Part shown: piece after piece, positions 1-6,986 of the stretch
Layout: each line of letters opens with the position of its first letter
Numbering within the stretch: position 1 is the stretch's first letter
Assembly: GCA_020630145.1 (NCBI GenBank)
Contig: JAHDBX010000050.1
Coordinates: 1 to 8,553 of the forward strand
From: Gammaproteobacteria bacterium
Lineage (GTDB): Bacteria; Pseudomonadota; Gammaproteobacteria; HTCC5015
Reading direction: 5' to 3'
Length of the DNA stretch: 8,553 bases
Position numbers and translations under genes: made by a program
The notes under the pieces: model-generated
The model's database searches: none
Told to the model about the DNA's origin: nothing
Seen by the model: only the letters and a program-made list of their open reading frames with translations

Positions 1-891
1 ACAGAAAAACATCAGTCCGGTTATATAGGTTTAGTTGGGCGCCCTAATGTTGGTAAGTCTACACTGCTGAATAAATTAGTCGGTGAAGCTATTAGTATAG
101 CTACGCACAAAGCTCAAACTACGCGGCATCGCTTATTAGGCATAAAGACACTTGAGCATGCACAGTATATTTATGTTGATACACCTGGGTTTCATTTAAG
201 TAATAAAGATGCTATTAACCATTACATGAACCGTATGTCGATTCAGACAGTGGAAGATGTTGATGTCATTATTTTTATTTGTCAGGCTTTAAGCTGGGCG
301 GAAGATGATACTAAATTATTAAAGAAAATTGCTAAGACGAATACGCCGGTTATTGCAATAGTCAACAAAGTTGATACTGTACCTGAAAAAAGTAGTTTGT
401 TACCTTTTATTGAAAAGCTGGCAGCTATGCATGACTTCAAGCAAATTATTCCCTATAGCGCACTTAAAGATAAAGTTGATAAAATTGAAAGCACATTGTT
501 GAATTATTTACCTCAAGGACCTCGCTTTTTTGATGAAGACCAGATAACCGATAAGAATGATCGCTTTATTGCAACAGAAAGGATTCGCGAACAAATTTTT
601 TTACAGCTACAAGATGAAGTACCATATGGCTGTACCGTTGAAATTGAGTCATTTAAGGAAGAGCCTGCAATAACTAAAATTAACGCGATAGCGTGGGTTA
701 ATAGAGATAGCCAAAAGTCTATATTGATAGGTAAAGATGGTGCGCGTTTAAAATCGATTAGTCGAGCAGCGCGTTTGTCATTGCAAGATTTGTTTAAGCA
801 AAAAGTTTATCTACGTGTTTGGGTTAAAGTGAAGTCAGGGTGGATTAATGATAATGATGCTTTACTTAAACTAGGTTATACAGACGACTAA
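1..891 (+). CDS. era: GTPase Era, 5'-truncated by the window edge
   Basis: Era is an essential Ras-like GTPase that binds the 3' end of 16S rRNA and checkpoints 30S subunit maturation. The frame is open from base 1 with 296 codons before the TAA, against about 300 residues in E. coli Era, so only a handful of N-terminal residues are missing. Numbering from base 1, the P-loop GRPNVGKST is at residues 13-21, the switch II DTPG at 60-63 and the NKVD guanine-specificity motif at 122-125. A KH RNA-binding domain follows with its GxxG loop (GKDG) at 244-247. All motifs are intact and the gene looks functional. A Met exists at base 226, but it lies after the P-loop and cannot be the true start. The stop codon overlaps the start of recO by one base (TAATG), so the two are translationally coupled. 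Family assignment is very secure. Confidence 0.97.
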   Translation, partial: TEKHQSGYIGLVGRPNVGKSTLLNKLVGEAISIATHKAQTTRHRLLGIKTLEHAQYIYVDTPGFHLSNKDAINHYMNRMSIQTVEDVDVIIFICQALSWAEDDTKLLKKIAKTNTPVIAIVNKVDTVPEKSSLLPFIEKLAAMHDFKQIIPYSALKDKVDKIESTLLNYLPQGPRFFDEDQITDKNDRFIATERIREQIFLQLQDEVPYGCTVEIESFKEEPAITKINAIAWVNRDSQKSILIGKDGARLKSISRAARLSLQDLFKQKVYLRVWVKVKSGWINDNDALLKLGYTDD

Positions 892-1583
892 TGCGTGTGC
901 AGTTGCAGCCTGCTTATGTTTTACATACACAAGCGTACTCTAATACCAGTCTGATATTAGATGTTTTTTCTCTAGATTTTGGCCGCATTAGATTGCTTGC
1001 TCGAGGTGTTCGTTCTGCAAAGTCTATGCGTCGTGCCTTATTGCAAGCTTTTACGCCGCTTAATATTAGTTGGACGGGCCGTAGCGATTTAAAAACCTTA
1101 ACTGACGTTGAGCTAGATGCTAATAGTCATTTACCAAAGTTGCAAGGTGATGGGTTATTTAATGGCCTATATGTAAATGAGTTATTAATTAAGCTTACAC
1201 ATGCTAATGATCCTCATGAAGATATATTTTTTCTATATAAAAATGTTATTGAGGATTTAAGTGGTTCTCAAGATCAGGCGTTTTCTTTACGCTGTTTCGA
1301 GTATCAGTTACTAGAGTTTTTAGGGTATGGTTTAGCCATCGAATCAATAGATGATTTGAGTGATGGTACTAAAATCTATCAATATCAGCCTGAAGCAGGC
1401 TTGGTACTGCATTCAGGAGGAAAGAGTGCTTTACCTTTAATAGAAGGGCGTTACTTATTGTCATTGCTCCAAAAAGAAATATGCGGTGATGAAGGTATGC
1501 AACAACTTAAAAATTTAATGCGCTTTACTTTACATTATCATTTGGATGGCAAAAAAATTCAAAGCCGGGTTTTATATCAATGA
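891..1583 (+). CDS. recO: DNA repair protein RecO
   Basis: RecO acts with RecR (and RecF) to displace SSB and load RecA on gapped single-stranded DNA; it is cytoplasmic. The 230-residue product is close to the E. coli length (242). The N-terminal OB fold covers about residues 1-80, with the family pattern AYVLHTQAYSNTSLILDVF at 8-26 and GRIRLLARGVR at 31-41. The helical C-terminal part contains GLYVNELL at 92-99 and FEYQLLEFLGYG at 136-147, and ends with the SR-x-L motif seen near the E. coli terminus. No four-cysteine zinc site is visible, in line with the enterobacterial type. The ATG overlaps the era stop, with no convincing Shine-Dalgarno, so translation probably depends on coupling. Its TGA overlaps the next ATG (ATGA). 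In many gammaproteobacteria recO is followed by pdxJ; here it is followed by a DUF455 gene. Confidence 0.95.
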   Translation: MRVQLQPAYVLHTQAYSNTSLILDVFSLDFGRIRLLARGVRSAKSMRRALLQAFTPLNISWTGRSDLKTLTDVELDANSHLPKLQGDGLFNGLYVNELLIKLTHANDPHEDIFFLYKNVIEDLSGSQDQAFSLRCFEYQLLEFLGYGLAIESIDDLSDGTKIYQYQPEAGLVLHSGGKSALPLIEGRYLLSLLQKEICGDEGMQQLKNLMRFTLHYHLDGKKIQSRVLYQ

Positions 1584-2383
1584 GTGATATACATCAAGCC
1601 GCATATAATGTACTGATGTTGCAGGACCCCTTGCAAAAGTGCGAAGCGATGCACAAGCTATATCGAGAGTGGTTATCAGATGAAGCTAGCTTAATAATAC
1701 TCAGTGATACTGATAGTGTATTTTCAATACCTGAACCAGGTAGACCCCTTAAGCCTGAGTTGGTGTCCCCTAAGTTATTAGCTAAGCGTTCTTTGTATAC
1801 AGAAGAAGGTCGTTCAGTCCTAATGCATGCAATTGCACATATAGAGTTTAATGCGATTAATTTAGCCGTTGATGCTGTTTACCGTTTTAGAGCTCAGCCA
1901 AACGCATTTTATGCTGATTGGCTAAAGGTGGCTGATGATGAAGCTAGGCACTTTGCTATGGTGCTTAAATATTTGCACGAGCATGGCACTGACTATGGTT
2001 CTTATACTGCGCATAATGGTTTATGGGAAATGGTGAACAAAACAGACCATGATATTGTTCATCGAATGGCGTTAGTTCCTCGTGTGCTGGAAGCACGTGG
2101 TTTAGATGTGTCGCCTGCAATGATTATGAAATTGGAGCAAGCTGGTGACACGGCAGCAGCCGAAATATTAACGGTTATTTATAATGATGAAATTTCTCAT
2201 GTTGAAGCGGGCTCTCGTTGGTTTAGATATCACTGCGAAAAACAGGGCTTGGATGCAGATAAGACCTTTATGGAGCTGATTCAGCTTTATATGAAAGGTA
2301 AGTTAAAAGGGCCTTTTAATGAAGTAGCACGTATACAAGCTGGCTTTGCTAATAGTGAAATTGAAAGCCTGAATCAATTATAA
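1580..2383 (+). CDS. DUF455-family ferritin-like diiron protein
   Basis: This 267-residue protein belongs to the DUF455 ferritin-like family, whose biochemical role is not settled to my knowledge. The sequence shows what is expected of a diiron four-helix bundle: a Glu in the first helix (E89 in AHIEF), an ExxH in the second (E121/H124 in DDEARHF), a Glu in the third (E171) and a second ExxH in the fourth (E204/H207 in NDEISHVEAG). The set E, ExxH, E, ExxH is the classic carboxylate/His diiron ligand set, shared with the tRNA hydroxylase MiaE and other ferritin-like oxygenases, so an oxidase or hydroxylase role is plausible but only inferred. There is no signal peptide or membrane segment, so it is cytoplasmic. 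The ATG overlaps the recO stop by four bases and lacks a clear ribosome-binding site, implying co-translation with recO. Confidence is high for the family and low for any reaction. Confidence 0.88.
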   Translation: MSDIHQAAYNVLMLQDPLQKCEAMHKLYREWLSDEASLIILSDTDSVFSIPEPGRPLKPELVSPKLLAKRSLYTEEGRSVLMHAIAHIEFNAINLAVDAVYRFRAQPNAFYADWLKVADDEARHFAMVLKYLHEHGTDYGSYTAHNGLWEMVNKTDHDIVHRMALVPRVLEARGLDVSPAMIMKLEQAGDTAAAEILTVIYNDEISHVEAGSRWFRYHCEKQGLDADKTFMELIQLYMKGKLKGPFNEVARIQAGFANSEIESLNQL

Positions 2384-2387
2384 GGCT

Positions 2388-3131
2388 TTAAACAATCAAC
2401 GTGGTTGTTTTAATAAAATCATCGGTTACCAGCTCACATTCGTGTTCTGTAACTTTTAAATAGCTGGCTTGGTTATGCCAATCGCTTAATACGATGCGTT
2501 GGCAATGCTGGTTATCTACCAGGTGGTTATGAATGGCTGGGCGATGGGTGTGTCCATGTATTAAAGTGTTAGTTTCTGTTTGTTTAAAAAAGCCTCTTAC
2601 CGTATCTTGGTTAACATCCATTAGTGCATCTGACTTGGTTTGCATGGCTTGTTGGCTTTTTATACGTAAATCTTCTGCTGTTTGAATGCGTTTTTGTAAG
2701 CTTTGTGCTAAAAACCTTGTTTGCCAGTCTTTTGATCTAACTTCTTGCCTAAAAGCTAGATAGTCCTGATCATCTGTGCATAAAATATCACCGTGAGATA
2801 AGGCAATATTATGTTGTTTGATTTTTACAGAGTAAGGTTCATGAATAAGCGTTATGCCATACTGCTGTGCAAAGCGCTCGCCAATTAAAAAGTCACGATT
2901 ACCATGCATTAAGTATATTGGGCAGGTCTTTGATAAGTGTTGCAATGCATTAAAAGCTTTATCTAAACCGTGCCTGTCATCATCATCACCAACCCAGTAT
3001 TCGATAAAGTCGCCTAGTATATACAATGCCCTAGCGTCGTTTTTTATGCTGCTTATAAATTCTATAAAAGCATCTGTAGTAACTGGACGACTTTTGTCTA
3101 AGTGTAGGTCTGAGATAAAATAATAAGCCAT
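2388..3131 (-). CDS. lpxH: UDP-2,3-diacylglucosamine diphosphatase LpxH
   Basis: LpxH hydrolyses UDP-2,3-diacylglucosamine to lipid X and UMP, the fourth step of lipid A synthesis, at the inner face of the cytoplasmic membrane. It is a calcineurin-like metallophosphoesterase. The two-metal site is complete: D8 and H10 (ISDLH), D41 (ILGDF), N78 (HGNRD), H113 (LSHGD), H194 and H196 (HGHTHRP). The family-specific stretches WVGDDD near 46 and LCTDDQ near 117 separate it from other phosphoesterases. At 247 residues it is close to E. coli LpxH (240). The start is preceded by GAAGG, only one base from the ATG, which is tight spacing. It lies 17 bp downstream of ppiB on the same strand, the E. coli order, and is probably transcribed with it. 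Its stop is 4 bp from the stop of the DUF455 gene on the other strand. Confidence 0.96.
   Translation of the reverse strand: MAYYFISDLHLDKSRPVTTDAFIEFISSIKNDARALYILGDFIEYWVGDDDDRHGLDKAFNALQHLSKTCPIYLMHGNRDFLIGERFAQQYGITLIHEPYSVKIKQHNIALSHGDILCTDDQDYLAFRQEVRSKDWQTRFLAQSLQKRIQTAEDLRIKSQQAMQTKSDALMDVNQDTVRGFFKQTETNTLIHGHTHRPAIHNHLVDNQHCQRIVLSDWHNQASYLKVTEHECELVTDDFIKTTTLIV
2390..2411. terminator. Candidate hairpin terminator between convergent operons
   Basis: A nine-pair stem (left arm 2390-2398, loop 2399-2401, right arm 2402-2410) with one G-U wobble on the plus strand sits just after the stop of the DUF455 gene. It is followed on the plus strand by a short T stretch (2408-2411) and A/T-rich sequence. 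It overlaps the last codons of lpxH. The stem is A/T-rich and the loop only three bases, so strength is doubtful. It could serve the plus-strand operon and, less well, lpxH on the minus strand, where the T tract after the stem is short. Confidence 0.35.
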
Positions 3132-3148
3132 GCCTTCAATAGTGCTGT

Positions 3149-3640
3149 TTATGCAATTTCCAGTGAACTGATAATAATATCTTTTTGTGGAACATCCTGA
3201 TGCATGCCTGAACGCGTAGTCGGTATAGCTTCAATCTTGTTTACTATGTCCATGCCAGCAGTTACCTTGGCAAATACGCAATAGCCCCAACCATCTGGTG
3301 TTGTATTCTTAAAGTCTAAAAAACTATTGTCAGCTGTATTAATGAAAAATTGTGATGTAGCTGAGTCAGGGTCAGGTCTGCGAGCCATTGCAAGCGTGCC
3401 TATGGTGTTTTTAATACCATTATTCGCTTCATTCTTGATAGTGCCATTAGTGCTCTTTTGAATCATTTCAGGTTCAAAACCACCGCCTTGAATCATAAAA
3501 TTAGGGATAACACGGTGAAAAATAGTACCGTTGTAAAAGCCTTCTTCAATGTAATTAATGAAATTCTTACAGGTGATAGGTGCTTTATCTTCATAGAGAG
3601 AAATTTGTATATTACCTTCGCTGGTATTCAGTTTGATCAT
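3149..3640 (-). CDS. ppiB: Cytoplasmic peptidyl-prolyl cis-trans isomerase B (cyclophilin)
   Basis: This cyclophilin catalyses cis-trans isomerisation of Xaa-Pro bonds in folding proteins. At 163 residues it matches E. coli PpiB (164) nearly end to end. The catalytic core is visible: FHRVI at 41-45 with the active-site Arg43, FMIQGGGFEP at 48-57 with Gln51, NEANNG at 70-75, the SQFFIN segment at 96-101, and the conserved GWGYCVFA at 117-124. The protein begins directly with the first beta strand and has no signal peptide, so it is the cytoplasmic rather than the periplasmic (PpiA) form. An AGG/GAG-rich ribosome-binding stretch (AGGTAAGAG) lies just before the ATG. The gene is transcribed away from cysS, with lpxH downstream, as in E. 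coli. Confidence 0.96.
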   Translation of the reverse strand: MIKLNTSEGNIQISLYEDKAPITCKNFINYIEEGFYNGTIFHRVIPNFMIQGGGFEPEMIQKSTNGTIKNEANNGIKNTIGTLAMARRPDPDSATSQFFINTADNSFLDFKNTTPDGWGYCVFAKVTAGMDIVNKIEAIPTTRSGMHQDVPQKDIIISSLEIA

Positions 3641-3674
3641 ATCTCTTACCTGTTGTAACTGTTAATTTCTGCGC

Positions 3675-3680
3675 ATTTTA
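3675..3680 (-). promoter_or_regulatory. ppiB: Candidate -10 box for ppiB-lpxH
   Basis: On the minus strand this reads TAAAAT, five of six matches to the sigma-70 -10 consensus, 35 bases upstream of the ppiB ATG. No good -35 box is seen at 16-18 bp spacing, so this is a weak call made mainly from position in the divergent region. Confidence 0.3.
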
Positions 3681-3766
3681 GCACAATCTATTTATTCTTT
3701 AGTGTAGCCAGTGAATTGAGGGACATTCGAGAGTGTATGGCTATATGCAGTGGGCTGTGCTTCTAT

Positions 3767-3772
3767 TATAAT
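3767..3772 (+). promoter_or_regulatory. cysS: Candidate -10 box (TATAAT) for cysS
   Basis: A perfect TATAAT lies 27 bases upstream of the preferred cysS start codon at 3799. The -35 position at 17 bp spacing (3744-3749, TATGCA) is poor and there is no extended -10 TG. A transcript starting about seven bases after the box, near 3779-3780, would have a leader of about 20 bases to the ATG at 3799, but only about five bases to the ATG at 3784. That supports 3799 as the start. Confidence 0.5.
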
Positions 3773-3798
3773 GGTTTTTTTAAATGAACCTGCGAATC

Positions 3799-5189
3799 AT
3801 GTTAACTATATATAACACTCTTACCCGTCAAAAAGAAGCTTTTAAACCTATTACACCTAAGCATGTGTCAATGTATGTATGTGGTATGACAGTATATGAT
3901 TTTTGCCATGTTGGGCATGCGCGCGTTTTAGTTGTTTTTGATGTTATTTATCGTCATTTAATGGCTCTGGGTTATGATGTTAAGTATGTCCGCAATATTA
4001 CAGATATTGATGACAAAATCATCACGCGGGCTATTGAGAATGGCGAAACTATACAAACCTTAACAGATCGCTTTATTGATGCTATGCATGAAGACTCGGA
4101 TAGTTTGGGAGTACTGCCGCCATCATCTGAACCAAAAGCTACTGAGAATATCGGTGCAATTATCGAAATGATAGAAACGCTTATTGCTAAAGGCCATGCT
4201 TATAGAGCGAGTAATAATGATGTTTATTATTCTGTGAAGTCTTTTGATGGGTATGGCAAATTGTCAGGTAAAAAACTTGATGACTTGCAAGCTGGCGCTA
4301 GAGTAGATGTTGAAGAACAAAAGCTAGACCCATTAGATTTCGTCTTATGGAAAGCCGCTAAAGCAGGAGAACCAGCTTGGGCATCGCCATGGGGTGATGG
4401 GCGCACTGGTTGGCATATTGAATGTTCCGCTATGTCGACTATTGGGACACCATTTTGATATTCACCGGGCAGGACTTGCATTTTCCCCATCATGAAAATG
4501 AAATCGCTCAGAGTGAAGCCTGCACGGGTAGCCAATATGTAAATTATTGGATTCATAATGGTTTTGTGCGTATTAATGAAGAAAAAATGTCTAAGTCTTT
4601 AGGTAATTTTTTTACTGTACGAGATGTACTGAAGCATATTAAGCCAGAGGTGCTACGCTATTTTATTTTAGCCAGCCATTACCGTAGCCCTTTAAATTAT
4701 TCTGAAGATAATTTACAAAGTGCTAATGCCGCATTAACGCGTTTTTATACAGCATTAAAGGGTGTAGAAATTGTTGAGATTGATGCTAATTTTGCAAGTG
4801 AGTCGAGGCAAGCATTTATGGCGGCGATGGATGATGACTTCAATACGCCAATAGCCTTATCTGTACTGTTTGAGCTAGTAAGTGAGCTTAACCAGCTTAA
4901 ATCAACGAATAAAACCGAAGCTGGCAAGTATGCAGCATTAATTATTGAATTATCGGGCTTGTTGGGCCTCTTACGTGATGACCCAATACATTTTTTGCAG
5001 TCGTCGGTAAACGATGCTGATGGTCTGTCGGATGATGCTATTGATCAGTTAATTGCGGCTCGTGCCGCTGCTAAGGGCAGTAAAGATTGGGCGGAAAGTG
5101 ACCGTATTCGCGAGGAGCTTAAGCAGAATGGCATAGTGCTTGAAGATTCTGCTGCAGGCACAACATGGCGACGTGAGTCTAGTTTATAA
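3799..5189 (+). pseudogene. cysS: Cysteinyl-tRNA synthetase, frame-disrupted by two small lesions
   Basis: CysS charges tRNA-Cys and is normally essential. The start at 3799 gives MLTIYNTL, aligning with E. coli and Pseudomonas CysS; the in-frame ATG at 3784 would add five non-homologous residues. With this start Cys28 (MYVCG), the HVGH class I motif at 37-40 and Cys209 (HIECSAM) fall at the E. coli positions. The frame then ends at a TGA at 4456-4458. The expected next segment, LGHHFDIH, is in a second frame at 4442-4465. The rest, from 4467 to the TAA at 5189, is in a third frame: GQD, FPHHENE with the remaining zinc ligands, KMSKS at 4584-4598, then the anticodon-binding C-terminus. Compared with the family, about five bases are missing at 4440/4441 and about five at 4466. 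As written it cannot give a full enzyme. Everything outside 4440-4467 looks under normal constraint, so sequence error or a very recent lesion is likelier than old decay. Confidence 0.9.
4438..4469 (+). other. cysS: Double frame lesion within cysS
   Basis: Reading frame 1 (from 3799) ends its homology at ACT 4438-4440. One base (4441) precedes the next homologous block, where the family usually has two codons, a deficit of five bases. The block LGHHFDIH (4442-4465) is in another frame. One base plus a GGG codon (4466-4469) then replaces the three glycine codons expected between His and the x-Asp-Leu of the HGGGxDL motif, again a deficit of five bases. The two deficits total ten bases, which matches the observed frame change from before to after. 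The lesions fall between the zinc ligand Cys209 and the FPHHENE ligands. Confidence 0.8.
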
Positions 5190-5354
5190 GCTCTGCTGGC
5201 TTGTTATGCTTAATTTTTAGCAATTAGTGGTTTTCAATCGTCAATTTGTGTCTTATCGACCTATAATTAACATTATTTAATCTTATGGCACTATATTTTT
5301 GTTATGTTGCTTGTATTGTGAAACTTCATGGTAATAGAAACTCCGAGCTAATCA
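5190..5354. other. Intergenic region between cysS and the diguanylate cyclase
   Basis: This 165-bp A/T-rich gap contains no plausible gene. I found one promoter-like box (reported separately) and only weak hairpins after the cysS stop: about six pairs around 5183-5207, and a four-pair TGCT/AGCA stem around 5208-5223 enclosing a T run. Neither is good enough to call a terminator. Confidence 0.5.
5238..5267 (+). promoter_or_regulatory. Candidate sigma-70 promoter for the dCache-GGDEF gene
   Basis: A perfect TATAAT at 5262-5267 is preceded at 18 bp by TCGTCA (5238-5243), four of six matches to the -35 consensus. It would give a leader of about 80 bases before the ATG at 5355. The call rests on these short matches and the position only. 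Confidence 0.4.
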
Positions 5355-6986
5355 ATGCCTGGTACAGATAAGTCTAATTCATTTAGGTACAAACTGATTG
5401 TGCTGCTAGTTGGCTTGCAGATTATTACTGTGTCGCTTATTCTGATTTTCTCGCATATCACTAATGAAACTGTTCTAATTGGTCAAGCAAGGCAAATACT
5501 TGAGAATGCTGCAAAAGAGTCCTTGGTTCATACAAAAGGTTTTTTGCGTCCGGCATATCGAAATGTACTAACTATTTCAGATACGCTGAGTAGAGGTGTG
5601 ATTGATGTTGAAAATGAGCAGGCAATTGAGCAGTATTTTCTAACGCAACTGCAACAACATCCCGAGCTATCAGGGATTTATATAAGTTCTATAGACGGGG
5701 ATTTCCACTTCGTTTCTCGTGATAATAATGTTGCCGATTCTGTTTATCGAACTAAAAAAATTACTTCTCGTAATAGTGCAAAAGTAAGTCGTTTACACTG
5801 GCGAGATAAAAGTTTACAAGTCATAGAGAGGCAAGTAAACCAAAATGATTCATATAACCCTTTGAGTAGGCCGTGGTATAAACAAGCCGTTAAAAACAAT
5901 GAGTTAATATGGACGGATCCGTATGTGTTTTTTAGCTCAAAAAAGTTAGGCATTACTATAGCTTCCCCTTTCTATGATGAGCAACAAGAAATCATAGGTG
6001 TATTGGGTATTGATATTGAGTTAAGTTCGTTATCTGATTTTCTGGCGACATTGAATATTGGGCAGTCTGGTTCGGCTTTTATTATTGATATGTCAGGCAA
6101 ATTTGTTGCTACTTCGACGACGAGTTCTGGCAGCCTTTCTGGACAAGAAGACGGGGTTGTACTTGAGAATGATGATATTAGAAGTGCGGCCGTTTCACGG
6201 TTCACCTCGCATTCTGTAGATAAACCTAGGCAACAAAGTGCTGCATTTACAAAAAATGGCGTAGATTATCTAGCTGCGTTTCTACCTTTAGATTTGGGCT
6301 ACGGTAGCCTTGAGTGGGTGTTGGTTACTTACGCAGAGGAAAACGATTTTTTACAGCAAATACGCCATACCGAGAAGCTAAATATATTGATAGGTTTGTT
6401 TATTCTAATGCTTTCAATGTTTATTGGTTGGATCTTGGCAACACGTGCATGGAAACCTGTGGCTGATTGGCATGAGAGAGCAATTACTGACCAACTGACA
6501 GGTGTATTTAATCGTCACCATGTTTATAACATGGGACCACGTTTATACGAACGCGCAAAAACGAAGCTCGATGAACCGCTATCTTTGGTTGTTGTGGATA
6601 TTGATTTCTTTAAGCGAGTCAATGATAGTTACGGACATAACGTTGGTGATGAAGTGATTAGCGGGCTTGCATGGCGTTTTCAACATGAGTTACGTCCGCA
6701 AGACATTATTGCTCGATATGGAGGAGAAGAGTTCTTATTGTTTTTACCTAACACTGATAATGCTACTGCTGTAACGATTCTCGAGCGTATGCAAAAATCA
6801 ATAAAGCTTGCACCTATACGTACAGCCGTAGGGGTAATTGATATTACTGTTAGCGCAGGGCTCTGCACCATAAATGGCGATACTCATCTTAGTTTTATCG
6901 ATTGTATAGGTGTAGCAGATAAAGCACTTTACCAAGCTAAGAATGATGGACGCGACAAAGTAGTTAGCGCAGGTGTTTTGAGTTAG
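5355..6986 (+). CDS. Membrane dCache-GGDEF diguanylate cyclase, probable amino-acid sensor
   Basis: This 543-residue protein makes the second messenger c-di-GMP from two GTP. A first membrane helix (about 14-34) and a second (about 343-362) flank a periplasmic double-Cache domain of some 300 residues. No HAMP domain follows; a short linker leads to the GGDEF domain (about 378-540). The catalytic domain is complete: TDQLTGVFNR at 378-387, VVDIDFFKRVND at 413-424 with metal-binding D415, and the active-site GGEEF at 456-460. RPQD at 447-450, five residues upstream, is an RxxD inhibitory site, so product inhibition is expected. In the Cache domain Y167, R172, W174, Y175, Y190 and D220 fit the pattern of amino-acid-binding dCache domains such as Pseudomonas PctA; the ligand is inferred, not shown. 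The Shine-Dalgarno is weak (GAG at 5345-5347). Stop codons overlap those of ygfZ on the other strand. Confidence 0.93.
   Translation: MPGTDKSNSFRYKLIVLLVGLQIITVSLILIFSHITNETVLIGQARQILENAAKESLVHTKGFLRPAYRNVLTISDTLSRGVIDVENEQAIEQYFLTQLQQHPELSGIYISSIDGDFHFVSRDNNVADSVYRTKKITSRNSAKVSRLHWRDKSLQVIERQVNQNDSYNPLSRPWYKQAVKNNELIWTDPYVFFSSKKLGITIASPFYDEQQEIIGVLGIDIELSSLSDFLATLNIGQSGSAFIIDMSGKFVATSTTSSGSLSGQEDGVVLENDDIRSAAVSRFTSHSVDKPRQQSAAFTKNGVDYLAAFLPLDLGYGSLEWVLVTYAEENDFLQQIRHTEKLNILIGLFILMLSMFIGWILATRAWKPVADWHERAITDQLTGVFNRHHVYNMGPRLYERAKTKLDEPLSLVVVDIDFFKRVNDSYGHNVGDEVISGLAWRFQHELRPQDIIARYGGEEFLLFLPNTDNATAVTILERMQKSIKLAPIRTAVGVIDITVSAGLCTINGDTHLSFIDCIGVADKALYQAKNDGRDKVVSAGVLS

Noticed and set aside
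2854..3123. Plus-strand open frame of 89 codons opposite lpxH.
   Set aside because: It overlaps conserved lpxH metal-site codons on the other strand and shows no family features.
3784..3798. Earlier in-frame ATG for cysS.
   Set aside because: It adds five residues absent from homologues, has no Shine-Dalgarno, and would leave a leader of only about five bases from the TATAAT at 3767.
4227..4556. Minus-strand open frame of 109 codons opposite cysS.
   Set aside because: It is antisense to strongly conserved cysS motifs and has no recognisable domain; a shadow frame.
4422..5189. An open frame of 255 codons starting at ATG 4422 that could be read as a separate gene.
   Set aside because: Its first 15 or so residues are out-of-frame reading of the cysS zinc-site region. 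From GQD onward it is simply the C-terminal part of CysS with KMSKS. It lacks the HVGH half, so it is a fragment, not an independent gene.
5183..5223. Possible rho-independent terminator after cysS.
   Set aside because: The best stems have only four to six pairs with large loops or mismatches, and the T run lies inside a loop or is detached from the stem.
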